A stretch of DNA of 64,000 bases from Geodermatophilus sabuli (GTDB lineage Bacteria > Actinomycetota > Actinomycetes > Mycobacteriales > Geodermatophilaceae), in contig NZ_JAAGWF010000007.1 of assembly GCF_010686765.1 (NCBI RefSeq), forward strand, positions 62,001 to 126,000, written 5' to 3'. The stretch's first letter is position 1. Each line of letters begins with the position of its first letter. The translations under genes and the position numbers were made by a program. Below, piece after piece: positions 34,051 to 41,446 of the stretch. A model generated the notes under the pieces. That model ran no database searches and was not told where the DNA came from. It worked only from the letters and a program-made list of their open reading frames with translations.

Positions 34051-34392
34051 GTGCAGCAGACGATCGACCGCCCGACGTCCCACCGCCGACCCGGGCTCCC
34101 CCGGACCGGCGGTTCCCTTCCCCGACGGCCGGCGACGCCGGTGTCGCCGGCTCCGGTGCGGCGCCCGCTGCCGTGCCGGGACGACCCGGAGCTGTGGTTC
34201 GCCGAGAGCCCGGCGCAGCTCGAGCAGGCCAAGACGCTCTGCGCGGAGTGCCCCGTGCGGGACGCCTGCCTGGCGGGCGCGCTCGACCGCGGCGAGCCCT
34301 GGGGCGTCTGGGGCGGCGAGATCTTCGAGCGCGGCGTGGTCATCGCCCGCAAGCGTCCCCGTGGGCGCCCGCGGAAGGTGGTCGCCGCATGA
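34051..34392 (+). CDS. whiB7: WhiB7 iron-sulfur transcription factor
   Basis: A 113-residue Wbl-family redox-sensitive regulator. Four cysteines (42, 64, 67 and 73: PCRDD, LCAEC, ACLAG) bind a 4Fe-4S cluster, GVWGGE (85-90) contacts sigma-70 region 4, and the C-terminal AT-hook RGRPRK (104-109) binds AT-rich DNA; the AT-hook marks WhiB7 among Wbl proteins. It activates intrinsic antibiotic-resistance genes and itself. GTG 34051 follows GAGGAGGAG. Expression is probably controlled by the autoregulated promoter and attenuator upstream. The stop overlaps a 29-codon ORF (ATGA). Confidence 0.95.
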   Translation: MQQTIDRPTSHRRPGLPRTGGSLPRRPATPVSPAPVRRPLPCRDDPELWFAESPAQLEQAKTLCAECPVRDACLAGALDRGEPWGVWGGEIFERGVVIARKRPRGRPRKVVAA

Positions 34393-34478
34393 ACCGGGGA
34401 CACCGTCCCCTCATCCCGCACGAGCTCGGAACGGTGGTCCCGACGGGGCCACACGAAGCACTCGAGGAGTCGAAGTGA
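34389..34478 (+). CDS. 29-residue micro-ORF coupled to whiB7
   Basis: ATG 34389 overlaps the whiB7 TGA (ATGA), and the frame closes with TGA 34476-34478, which itself overlaps the GTG of the next ORF (GTGA). The predicted peptide begins MNRGHRPLIPHEL and ends EALEESK, with no membrane segment. Double overlap argues that it is translated at least to pass ribosomes on. It may have no function beyond coupling; no homologue is known to me. Confidence 0.5.
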   Translation: MNRGHRPLIPHELGTVVPTGPHEALEESK

Positions 34479-34639
34479 CCACGTACGAGTACGACCTGGC
34501 CGTCGACCGCCTGCGCGAACTCCGCGCCGAGGCCGACACCGCCACCCGCGCCCGCCGCGTGCGGGCTGCCCGTCGCTGGGCCCGTCGCGCCGAGTACGCG
34601 ACGCGCCGGGCGGCGCGGGCGAGCGCCGCCGTCCGCTGA
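34475..34639 (+). CDS. 54-residue Arg/Ala-rich helical protein
   Basis: GTG 34475 has GAGGAG upstream and overlaps the stop of the micro-ORF. The protein (VTTYEYDLAVDRL… ending ARASAAVR) has an acidic helical first half and a strongly basic second half (RARRVRAARRWARRAEYATRR). It is probably a single amphipathic helix that could bind nucleic acid or ribosomes. It is the last gene of the whiB7 transcript; a strong terminator follows. Confidence 0.62.
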   Translation: MTTYEYDLAVDRLRELRAEADTATRARRVRAARRWARRAEYATRRAARASAAVR

Positions 34640-34695
34640 TGCAGCCCCGCCCCGTGCGAGCTCGCGGCGGGGCCTGCCACGGGGCCATCCCGATC

Positions 34696-34738
34696 GAGGC
34701 CGGGTCCGGACGCTCCCGGTGCGTCCGGACCCGGCCTC
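34696..34738. terminator. bidirectional hairpin after the whiB7 cluster
   Basis: GAGGCCGGGTCCGGACGC and GCGTCCGGACCCGGCCTC pair perfectly (18 bp) around TCCCGGT. It lies between the whiB7 cluster and the convergent ABC1-kinase gene. A shorter CCCCGCC/GGCGGGG hairpin precedes it at about 34646. Confidence 0.82.
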
Positions 34739-34772
34739 CTCCGTCGTCAGCGCCGCCGCAGCAGCGCGGGCC

Positions 34773-36095
34773 TCACCCCGTGAAGCCGGGGAGCCACTCC
34801 TCGACCACGCTGCGGTAGTCACCGGCGGCGTCGAGCTGGCAGAGCACCCCGATCGACCCGATCGTCACCCGGTGGATGAGCAGGTACGCCGGGGGCAGGT
34901 TCAGCATCCGGCCCAGCCGGTTGGCCTCGCTCCGCGGGTCGGCGATCCGGGCGGCCTGTTCCTGCATCCAGGCGCGGGTGAAGTGGAACTCCGGCCCCTC
35001 GACCGGTTCCAGCAGGGGGCGCAGGTAGTCCAGGACGCCCTGCGCGTCGACCTCGATGCCGGGCCGGACGAATCCCTCCGCGCGCAGGTCGGCCAGCACG
35101 TCGGCCGCCCGCCCCTCCAGCGCCCAGCGCAGCAGCCGCCCGATCGGCTCGGGGTGGCCGTCGGGCAGCCGGGCGGTGGCACCGAAGTCGATGACGCCCA
35201 GCCGGCCGTCACCGACCAGGCGGAAGTTCCCCGGGTGGGGGTCGGCGTGCAGCATGCGCGCCCGCTGGGGCGCCGAGAAGTGCAGGACCGCCATCAGGTG
35301 GCCGGCGAGGTCACGCTGCTCCCGCGTCCCCGAGGCGATGACCCTGGACAGCGGCGTCCCGTCGAGCCACTCGGACACGATCACCTTGGGGGCGCTGGCC
35401 ACCACCCGGGGGACGACGATCTGCGGGTCGTCGGCGTAGGCGGCGGCGAAGGCGCGCTGGGCGTCGGCCTCGAGTCCGTAGTCCAGCTCCTCGACCACCC
35501 GGGCCTTGAGCTCGGCGATCAGCGGCTTGACGTCCATGCCGGGGAACAGGGCCGCGAACAGCCGGGCGAAGCGGGCCAGCTGGTTGAGGTCGGCCATCAG
35601 GGCGGTCGCCGCACCGGGGTACTGGATCTTGACGGCCACCTCGCGGCCGTCCCGCCAGGTGGCCTTGTGCACCTGCCCGATGCTGGCCGCGGCCGCCGGG
35701 GCGTCGTCGAAGTGGGTGAACCGGCTCCGCCAGCTGCCGCCGAGCTGCTGGCTGAGCACCGCGTGGACGGTGCGCGCCGGCATCGGCGGCGCCTCCTCCT
35801 GCAGCTTGACCAGCGCCTCCCGGTACGGCGCGGCCACCTCCTCGGGAACCGCGGCCTCGAACACCGACAGCGTCTGCCCGAGCTTCATCGCCCCGCCCTT
35901 GAGCTGCCCCAGGACGGCGAACAGCTGCTCGGCGGTGCGCTGCTGGAGCTCGGCGGTCACCGCGTCGGCGGGCCGGCCCGAGAGCCGCTTGCCGATGCCC
36001 AGCGTGGCCCGGCCCGCGGCGCCCAGTGGCAGCGACGCCAGGCGTGCGGTCCTCGAGACCGAGCCCCGGGGCATCCCCCGTCCCGTCTCAGTCAC
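34773..36095 (-). CDS. ABC1/UbiB-family atypical kinase
   Basis: A 440-residue protein matching Rv3197. Signature motifs are the KxGQ motif in GGAMKLGQTLSVFE, the Ala-rich nucleotide loop AAAASIGQVHKA, the lysine in VAVKIQYPG, the catalytic-loop DPHPGNFR and the GVIDFGATARL metal motif. In other bacteria this family supports quinone or isoprenoid-lipid metabolism; the actinobacterial member beside whiB7 has been linked to macrolide tolerance in mycobacteria. GTG 36095 is preceded by GAGGAGAG. It probably follows the E1-like gene in the same transcript or has its own promoter in the 123-base gap. Confidence 0.88.
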   Translation of the reverse strand: MTETGRGMPRGSVSRTARLASLPLGAAGRATLGIGKRLSGRPADAVTAELQQRTAEQLFAVLGQLKGGAMKLGQTLSVFEAAVPEEVAAPYREALVKLQEEAPPMPARTVHAVLSQQLGGSWRSRFTHFDDAPAAAASIGQVHKATWRDGREVAVKIQYPGAATALMADLNQLARFARLFAALFPGMDVKPLIAELKARVVEELDYGLEADAQRAFAAAYADDPQIVVPRVVASAPKVIVSEWLDGTPLSRVIASGTREQRDLAGHLMAVLHFSAPQRARMLHADPHPGNFRLVGDGRLGVIDFGATARLPDGHPEPIGRLLRWALEGRAADVLADLRAEGFVRPGIEVDAQGVLDYLRPLLEPVEGPEFHFTRAWMQEQAARIADPRSEANRLGRMLNLPPAYLLIHRVTIGSIGVLCQLDAAGDYRSVVEEWLPGFTG

Positions 36096-36218
36096 GGTCT
36101 CTCCTCGCTGGCGCTCGTCGGCCGCGCTCGCGGCTGCGTCCCCGGAACCGTACGGACCCGGATGTGCACTCTGCGGCCATTGTCGCCCGATCGGCGGGTG
36201 CAGCGCTGGGGGAGCGCC

Positions 36219-37307
36219 TCACCGGCCCCCGGCGGCGCCCGAGGCGCCGTCCCCGCACGGGCAGTCGCGGTGCACCGGCCACCGGCGGGTGCGGGGCGTG
36301 AGGTCGGGCGGACGCAGCTCGACGGTGGTGCCCAGGGTCACCGGCGCGGCACCGCCGTCCAGGTAGGCGAGCACCTGCACCGCTGCCGTGACCGCGGTCA
36401 TCAGGCAGGTCACGGTGGCGCCGCCGGGCGCGGGGTCGCCGGCGGTCAGTTGAGCGGCCAGCAGCGGCCACCGGGGATCGGCGTCCCGCCGGTGCAGCTC
36501 GGCGCAGCGCAGGCAGCTCGTGCTCCCCGGCACGACGAGCGGGCCGACCACGCCGGTCTCCCCCCGGACGGTCGCGACCAGGTGCGCCAGCCCGCGGGAT
36601 CGCAGGTCGTCGGCCAGCGGGTCGGACGCCGCCCACGGCTCGGTGAGCACGACCAGGTCGCTGCGCACCCCGGCCGGCAGCGGCCGCAGGTCGGTCAGCG
36701 GGCTGGCCCGCCGGACGGCGTCGGCGGCGGCCAGGACCCGCGGGCGGCCCTCGTCCCCGGCGGCCAGCCCGCCCACGACGGCGTCCCCGGCGGTGACCGG
36801 CCCCCGGTCCCGGATGCTGATCCGGCCCACGCCACTGGCCGCCAGGACCGCGGCGAGCGGCACCCCCACCCGGCTCGCCCCCTCGACCACCACGACCGCG
36901 GTCCGGCGGGCGCGCCAGCCGGACCCGCCGACGAGGTCGTGACGCGCCCGCACCGTGGCGGGCAGTTCGGCGCGGGTCCGCGCCACGGCGGCCGGTCCGG
37001 CCTCGGCGGACAGCAGGTCGGCGGCCTCGAGGTCCACCAGCAGGCCGGTGGCGCGGAGCCCGTCGAGCAGTGCGGCGACCGCGGCCGGCTCGTGGCCGGC
37101 ACGGGCCGCCTCGGCGACCACGGTCCGCTGGGCGCGGCGTCCGTCGAGGCCGCGCAGCAGGGCGGTCAGCTCGGCCGGGCCGGGGGAGACCCGCAGACCG
37201 TCGGTGGTGTCGGTGCCACCCACCTGGACCTCGGCCGTGCCGCCGGGGCCGGGCAGCCGGAGCAGCGGGACGCTCGTGGGCAGGTAGGGGTGCGCGCTGT
37301 CGCTCAC
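36219..37307 (-). CDS. ThiF/E1-like protein (TOMM cyclodehydratase-partner-like)
   Basis: A 362-residue protein with the fold of ThiF-type E1 enzymes used as leader-peptide-binding partners in azole RiPP synthesis, but divergent. The nucleotide turn is VVVEGASRVGVPLAAVLAASGVG instead of GxGGxG. A CxxC pair (TSCLRCAELH) and DCPCG near the C-terminus form a probable zinc site. The N-terminal 120 residues resemble a winged-helix peptide-clamp region. It matches Rv3196 in position. No YcaO, dehydrogenase or precursor gene is nearby, so an RiPP role is unsupported here; it may have another conserved function. Confidence 0.72.
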   Translation of the reverse strand: MSDSAHPYLPTSVPLLRLPGPGGTAEVQVGGTDTTDGLRVSPGPAELTALLRGLDGRRAQRTVVAEAARAGHEPAAVAALLDGLRATGLLVDLEAADLLSAEAGPAAVARTRAELPATVRARHDLVGGSGWRARRTAVVVVEGASRVGVPLAAVLAASGVGRISIRDRGPVTAGDAVVGGLAAGDEGRPRVLAAADAVRRASPLTDLRPLPAGVRSDLVVLTEPWAASDPLADDLRSRGLAHLVATVRGETGVVGPLVVPGSTSCLRCAELHRRDADPRWPLLAAQLTAGDPAPGGATVTCLMTAVTAAVQVLAYLDGGAAPVTLGTTVELRPPDLTPRTRRWPVHRDCPCGDGASGAAGGR

Positions 37308-37409
37308 GCCGCGGCCCCGGTTCGGCCGGGCGCGGGGGTCGTCCTCACCCCCGCAGCGTCGCAGCGCGCGGCCACGGCCCGCTGGCTCCGTCCACAGGCC
37401 CCGACGACG

Positions 37410-37437
37410 ACGGCGGCGCCCCGGGGGACGCCGCCGT
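37410..37437 (-). terminator. hairpin after the DUF5679 gene
   Basis: ACGGCGGCG pairs with CGCCGCCGT around a CCCCGGGGGA-rich loop. It lies downstream of the DUF5679 gene, after repeat copy F. Confidence 0.55.
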
Positions 37438-37460
37438 GGTGACGCACTGGAACGCCACCC

Positions 37461-37514
37461 GTCAGGGACCTGCGCCGAGCCTGCGAGGCGACGGGGAGGG
37501 GTGGCCCTCTCTCA
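37461..37514 (-). repeat. stop-codon palindromic repeat, copy F
   Basis: The minus strand from the DUF5679 stop reads TGAGAGAGGGCCACCCC, TCCCCGTCGCCTCGCAGGC and TCGGCGCAGGTCCCTGACGG. Same layout as copies A, B and E, with more divergence in the core. Confidence 0.65.
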
Positions 37515-37664
37515 GGCCTTGCCGAGGATCCGGTTCATCTTGGTGCCGCAGACGGGGCACGTGCCCTGCGCCATGCGGCGGCCGGACTCGCTGACCTTGA
37601 CCTCGCCGTCGAAGTCGCGCTTCTCCTTGCACTTCACGCAGTAGCCGTTGTAGCTCTCCGCCAC
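37512..37664 (-). CDS. DUF5679 zinc-ribbon protein
   Basis: A 50-residue protein, essentially one zinc ribbon: YCVKCKEKRDF and GTCPVCGTKMNRILGK supply two CxxC pairs. The family is small, conserved in actinobacteria and of unknown function. GTG 37664 follows GGAGG by five bases. It lies upstream of the E1-like gene on the same strand and could be cotranscribed, although repeat copy F separates them. Confidence 0.85.
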   Translation of the reverse strand: MAESYNGYCVKCKEKRDFDGEVKVSESGRRMAQGTCPVCGTKMNRILGKA

Positions 37665-37776
37665 GGTGCCTCCTCTTCTCCGCGCCACCCGGCGTCCGGG
37701 GCCGGGCGCCGTCAACCCGGGGAACGCTACCCGTGCGGCGTCCACGCCCCCGGCCCGCGGGGGAGCCGCCCGGACC

Positions 37777-37823
37777 GGTTCCCCCACAGCCTGTGGACAG
37801 ACCTGTGGAGCGTGTGGGGAACC
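37777..37823. promoter_or_regulatory. dyad with DnaA-box-like CTGTGGA repeats
   Basis: GGTTCCCCCACA and TGTGGGGAACC form an imperfect inverted repeat enclosing CCTGTGGACAGA and CCTGTGGAGCG. TGTGGACAG differs by one base from the reverse complement of TTGTCCACA; TGTGGACGG (37926-37934) and GTGTCCACC (37972-37980) are two-mismatch copies nearby. Confidence 0.5.
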
Positions 37824-38041
37824 GACGGCGTGTCCCTGTGCGTGCCGCCGGGACGGACCCGACCGCCGGCCGGTCCCGCCGACCCCGGACCGGCCGTCCA
37901 CCTGCAGGAACGCCTCGTCCAGCCCTGTGGACGGCCGGGCGTGACGGTCGATCCCCGGGACGGGCGCCCGGGTGTCCACCGTCCGTGCGACATGCACCCG
38001 TGTGGGGGCGGGGTGCGGGAGCGGGCCGGCCGGGCGGTGGC

Positions 38042-38047
38042 TACGGT
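38042..38047 (+). promoter_or_regulatory. -10 element of a leaderless promoter (TACGGT)
   Basis: TACGGT ends six bases before GTG 38054, with no Shine-Dalgarno between. Confidence 0.5.
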
Positions 38048-38053
38048 GCCCCC

Positions 38054-38752
38054 GTGCCCGGAACGACCCCCGACGCCCCGCACGACGCCGTGCCGGCCGC
38101 CCTCCCGCGAGAGGGCCGCCGGGACGCCCGAGCCGTCCCCGCCAACCGGTCGGCCCGGGGCACGTCGGCGCCGGTGCTGCCCGACGGCGCGATCGAGGTG
38201 CGGCGCAGCACCCGGCGCCGCCGCACGGTGACCGCCTACCGCGAGTCCGGGCGCACGGTCGTGCTCATCCCGGCGGCGTTCAGTCCCGCCGAGGAGCGGC
38301 GGTGGGTGGCGCAGATGGTGGCCAAGCTGCAGACCCGCGAGGAGCGGCGCCGGCGGTCCCTCGGCGGGGACGAGGAACTCATGGCCCGGGCGCGGGCGCT
38401 GTCGGCGGCCCACCTGGCGGGGGTGCCCCAGCCGGCCAGCGTCCGGTGGGTGGACAACCAGCAGCGGCGCTGGGGGTCGTGCACCCCGGCCGACGGCACC
38501 ATCAGGCTCTCCAGCCGGTTGCGCGCGATGCCCGAGTACGTCGTCGACTACGTGCTGGTGCACGAGTTGGCGCACCTGATCGAGCCCAGCCACGACGCGC
38601 GGTTCTGGGCCCTGGTGGCGGCCTACCCGCGGGCCGAGCGCGCGCGGGGGTTCCTGGAGGGCGTGGAGCTGACCACCCCCGAGGGCGCCGACGGCGGGGC
38701 GGCCCCGGCGGGCGACCTCGTCGACCAGGGGTCGGAGGCCAGCCCCGGCTGA
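38054..38752 (+). CDS. YgjP/M48-type zinc metallopeptidase
   Basis: A 232-residue cytosolic protein. The zinc motif VDYVLVHELAHLIEPSH (HExxH near residue 170, third histidine five residues on) and the preceding NQQRRWGSCTPADGTIRLSSRL identify the YgjP-like (DUF45, WLM/SprT-related) family. About 50 basic, disordered residues come first. Related proteins cleave DNA-protein crosslinks or are chaperone-like; the substrate here is unknown. The start is probably leaderless. It is convergent with the next gene with almost no gap, and no hairpin is seen there. Confidence 0.83.
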   Translation: MPGTTPDAPHDAVPAALPREGRRDARAVPANRSARGTSAPVLPDGAIEVRRSTRRRRTVTAYRESGRTVVLIPAAFSPAEERRWVAQMVAKLQTREERRRRSLGGDEELMARARALSAAHLAGVPQPASVRWVDNQQRRWGSCTPADGTIRLSSRLRAMPEYVVDYVLVHELAHLIEPSHDARFWALVAAYPRAERARGFLEGVELTTPEGADGGAAPAGDLVDQGSEASPG

Positions 38753-38754
38753 GC

Positions 38755-40104
38755 TCAGTCCTCGGTGTCGTCGTCCTGGCGGTCGGCGGCGTCGTCGGCG
38801 CTCAGCGACCGCAGCTCGTCGTCGGCCCCCTGGCGGGCCACGAAGTCCAGCGGCTCGTCCAGGTCGTCGGACGTGGGCAGCAGGTCCGGGTGGGACCAGA
38901 GCCGGTCCCGCTCGGCGGTGCCGTGCCGCTGCCCCATGGCCCCCCAGACGGTGGCCGCGTCGCGCAGTCGCCGCGGGCGCAGCTCGAGCCCCACCAGCGT
39001 GGCGAAGGTCTGCTCGGCCGGACCGCCGGAGGCGCGCCGGCGGCGCATCGTCTCGGCGAGCGCGGAGTGCCCGGGGAGCCGGTCCGCCGCGGCCGCGGCG
39101 ACGACGGCGTCCACCCAGCCCTCGACCAGGGCCAGCAGCGTCTCCAGGCGGCGCAGCGCCATCTGCTGCTCGGGGGTCTCCTCCGGCTCGAGCACGCCGC
39201 TGCCGAGCAGGGCCTGGATGCTCTCGGGGTTGCTCGGGTCGATGCCGCCCATGGACCCCATCGCCTCGGTGATCCCCCGCTCGATCGCGTCGCGGTCGAC
39301 GTGGATGCCCCGGGCGTAGGCGTGCACCGCGTCGTGCAGCTGCTGGCGCAGCCACGGCACGTGCGCGAACAGCCGCAGGGACGCCGCCTCGCGCAGCGCC
39401 AGGAACAGCCGGACCTCCTCGGCGGGACGGTCCACACCGGCGGCGAACTCGGCCACGTTCTGCGGCACGAGCACGCCGGCACCGTCGGGCGCCAGCGGGA
39501 GGCCGATCTCGGTGCTGGTCAGCACCTCGCCGGCGAGCCGGCCGAGCGCCTGGCCGATCTGGGCGCCGAACATCAGCCCGCCCATGCGGCCCATGATCCC
39601 GGCGAGGGGGCCGGCCATCGCCGCGGCCTCGGCGGGCAGGGCACTCGTCATGGCCCCGACCACCCGCTCGGCCAGCGGGTCGATCAGCCGGCCCCAGGCG
39701 GGCAGGGTCTGCTCCAGCCACTCGACCCGCGACCAGGCCAGCGTCCGGTCCACGCCGGAGGGCAGGTCGGTCACCTGGTCCAGCCACAGGTCGGCCAGCC
39801 GCAGTGCCTCCGCGACGGCGGTGCGCTCGGCGTCGGACGTCGGCTGCGAGCCGGCGGCCAGCGAGCTGATCGCGCCCTGCCGGGCCAGGTCCCAGTTCAC
39901 CGGCCCGCCCGACCAGTTCATGAGCTTCTGCAGCTCGGCGAACAGCGGCATCTTGCCCAGCAGCTCCTCCGGCGTGCCCGCGCCGGCACCGCCGCCGAAG
40001 AGCGCGCCGAACCCGAACGGGTCGTTGCCGGCGTCGGACCCGGGCTCGTTGCGACGCTCGGGGTCGCGATCGGAGGGGCCGAAGCCGAACGGGAGATCGC
40101 TCAT
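38755..40104 (-). CDS. DUF2342/TIGR03624 zinc-dependent metalloprotease-like protein
   Basis: A 449-residue protein matching Rv3195. The family hallmark VRLFLALREAASLRLFAHVPWL (about 240-262) and the later EGWVDAVVAAAA helix supply the Glu/His positions of the proposed zinc site. The N-terminus is Gly/Phe/Pro-rich (DLPFGFGPSD, NDPFGFGALFGGG) and the C-terminal 40 residues are very acidic. The family is annotated both as a hydrolase and as F420-associated; no activity is established to my knowledge. It is transcribed divergently from the PDZ-Lon protease. Confidence 0.82.
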   Translation of the reverse strand: MSDLPFGFGPSDRDPERRNEPGSDAGNDPFGFGALFGGGAGAGTPEELLGKMPLFAELQKLMNWSGGPVNWDLARQGAISSLAAGSQPTSDAERTAVAEALRLADLWLDQVTDLPSGVDRTLAWSRVEWLEQTLPAWGRLIDPLAERVVGAMTSALPAEAAAMAGPLAGIMGRMGGLMFGAQIGQALGRLAGEVLTSTEIGLPLAPDGAGVLVPQNVAEFAAGVDRPAEEVRLFLALREAASLRLFAHVPWLRQQLHDAVHAYARGIHVDRDAIERGITEAMGSMGGIDPSNPESIQALLGSGVLEPEETPEQQMALRRLETLLALVEGWVDAVVAAAAADRLPGHSALAETMRRRRASGGPAEQTFATLVGLELRPRRLRDAATVWGAMGQRHGTAERDRLWSHPDLLPTSDDLDEPLDFVARQGADDELRSLSADDAADRQDDDTED

Positions 40105-40188
40105 CCCTCCACCGTAGACGCGTGATCTTCCCGCCGGAGGCTCGTCCGCCGGCAGCGGAACGCGGGCGGCGTCCTGGGCCGGGGCTCG

Positions 40189-40194
40189 TAAGCT
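40189..40194 (+). promoter_or_regulatory. -10 element of a near-leaderless promoter (TAAGCT)
   Basis: TAAGCT ends eight bases before GTG 40203; there is no Shine-Dalgarno between them. Confidence 0.5.
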
Positions 40195-40202
40195 GGCCGG
40201 TC

Positions 40203-41225
40203 GTGACCCGTCGGATCGCCGTCCTCAGCGTCGGTGTCGTGCTGCTCGTGGTCTTCGGCGTGCTCGGTGCGGCGGTGCCGGTGCCCTACGTGGCGCAGGT
40301 GCCGGGACCGACCTTCAACACCCTCGGGGAGATCGACGGCGAGCCGATCATCAGCATCGAGGGCCGGGACCGCAACGACGTCGACGGCGAGCTGACGCTC
40401 ACCACCGTCGGGGTCAGCCGCGCCGGGCTGAGCCTGGTCGAGGCGGTGCAGGGCTGGTTCGACAGCGAGGTCAGCGTCGTCCCGGAGGAGACGGTGTACC
40501 CACCGGACCGCACGGAGGAGGAGACGCGCGAGGCCAACCGGCAGGCCTTCCTCACCTCCGAGGAGGCCGCCGAGTCCGCGGCCCTCGCCCAGCTCGGCTA
40601 CCCGGTGAAGGTCGTCGTCCGCGGGCTGGGGGAGGACTCGCCCTCCGAGGGGCGGCTGGAGGAGGGCGACGCGATCGACACCGTCGAGGGCCGGCCCACA
40701 CCTGACGCGTCGACCCTGGACGACGTCCTGGCGTCGATCCCCGGTGGGACGGCGGTCACCGTCGGCTACACCCGGCTCGGCGAGCCCGGGACGGCGCAGG
40801 TGACCACCCGGCCGGCCGAGGAGCGCGACGGCTCGCTGCTCGGGTTGCTGATCCGGGAGCAGCCGTCGGCGCCCTTCGACGTCGACATCCGCGTCGAGGA
40901 CGTCGGTGGCCCCTCGGCCGGCTTGATGCTCACCCTCGGGATCCTCGACCTCGTCGGCGACACGGACCTGACCGGCGGTGCGCTGGTGGCGGGCACCGGC
41001 ACGATCGACCCCGAGGGCCAGGTCGGCCCGATCGGCGGCATCCAGCTCAAGATGGTGGCCGCCGCGGACATCGGTGCCGAGCTCTTCCTCGTGCCGGCCG
41101 ACAACTGCGCCGACGCGCTGGGGGCGCCGCAGCCGGACCTGCTCATGGCCCGGGTGGCGACCCTCGACGACGCCCTCGAGGCGCTGGCCGACGTCCGCGC
41201 GGGACGCACTCCCGAACCCTGCTGA
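40203..41225 (+). CDS. YlbL-type membrane-anchored PDZ/Lon-like serine protease
   Basis: A 340-residue protein, the same length as Rv3194c. An N-terminal signal anchor (IAVLSVGVVLLVVFGVLGAA, about 4-23) precedes a PDZ domain near 125-200 (LGEDSPSEGRLEEGDAIDTV) and a Lon-type S16 domain. The catalytic dyad is Ser in GGPSAGLMLTL (about 239) and Lys in GIQLKMVAA (about 282). It acts outside the membrane on unknown targets; Bacillus YlbL helps degrade a cell-division inhibitor after DNA damage. GTG 40203 is supported by homologue length. Confidence 0.92.
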   Translation: MTRRIAVLSVGVVLLVVFGVLGAAVPVPYVAQVPGPTFNTLGEIDGEPIISIEGRDRNDVDGELTLTTVGVSRAGLSLVEAVQGWFDSEVSVVPEETVYPPDRTEEETREANRQAFLTSEEAAESAALAQLGYPVKVVVRGLGEDSPSEGRLEEGDAIDTVEGRPTPDASTLDDVLASIPGGTAVTVGYTRLGEPGTAQVTTRPAEERDGSLLGLLIREQPSAPFDVDIRVEDVGGPSAGLMLTLGILDLVGDTDLTGGALVAGTGTIDPEGQVGPIGGIQLKMVAAADIGAELFLVPADNCADALGAPQPDLLMARVATLDDALEALADVRAGRTPEPC

Positions 41226-41446
41226 CCCCCGCCGCGGCTCGCCGTGGCACACCACCCACCGCCCCGGTCCCCCTGTGGGGGAAGCTGTCGGGCGGAGCCG
41301 GTGGCCGGGGGAACCCGGCGCCGTCCCGCGCGTTGGTCTGGGGTGACCGGTCCGGCGCCGGACGGCCCCCACCGGGTCCGCCCGGTCGCTCGCGGCCGGA
41401 TACGTCCGTGGCATCCCGCCACGAAGGCAACTGAAGGAGACCGCTC

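Larger units (their letters stand above)
37665..38053. other. 389-base divergent region without a gene
   Basis: It separates DUF5679 from the SprT/M48-like protease. It contains a 47-base dyad (37777-37823), three CTGTGGA units and several near-matches to the actinobacterial DnaA box TTGTCCACA. The last ten bases hold the leaderless -10 of the next gene. I see no convincing ORF. Confidence 0.5.

Noticed and set aside
37512-37664. The 50-residue protein as a RiPP precursor for the adjacent E1-like gene
   Set aside because: It is a DUF5679 zinc ribbon with two CxxC pairs and no leader/core layout.
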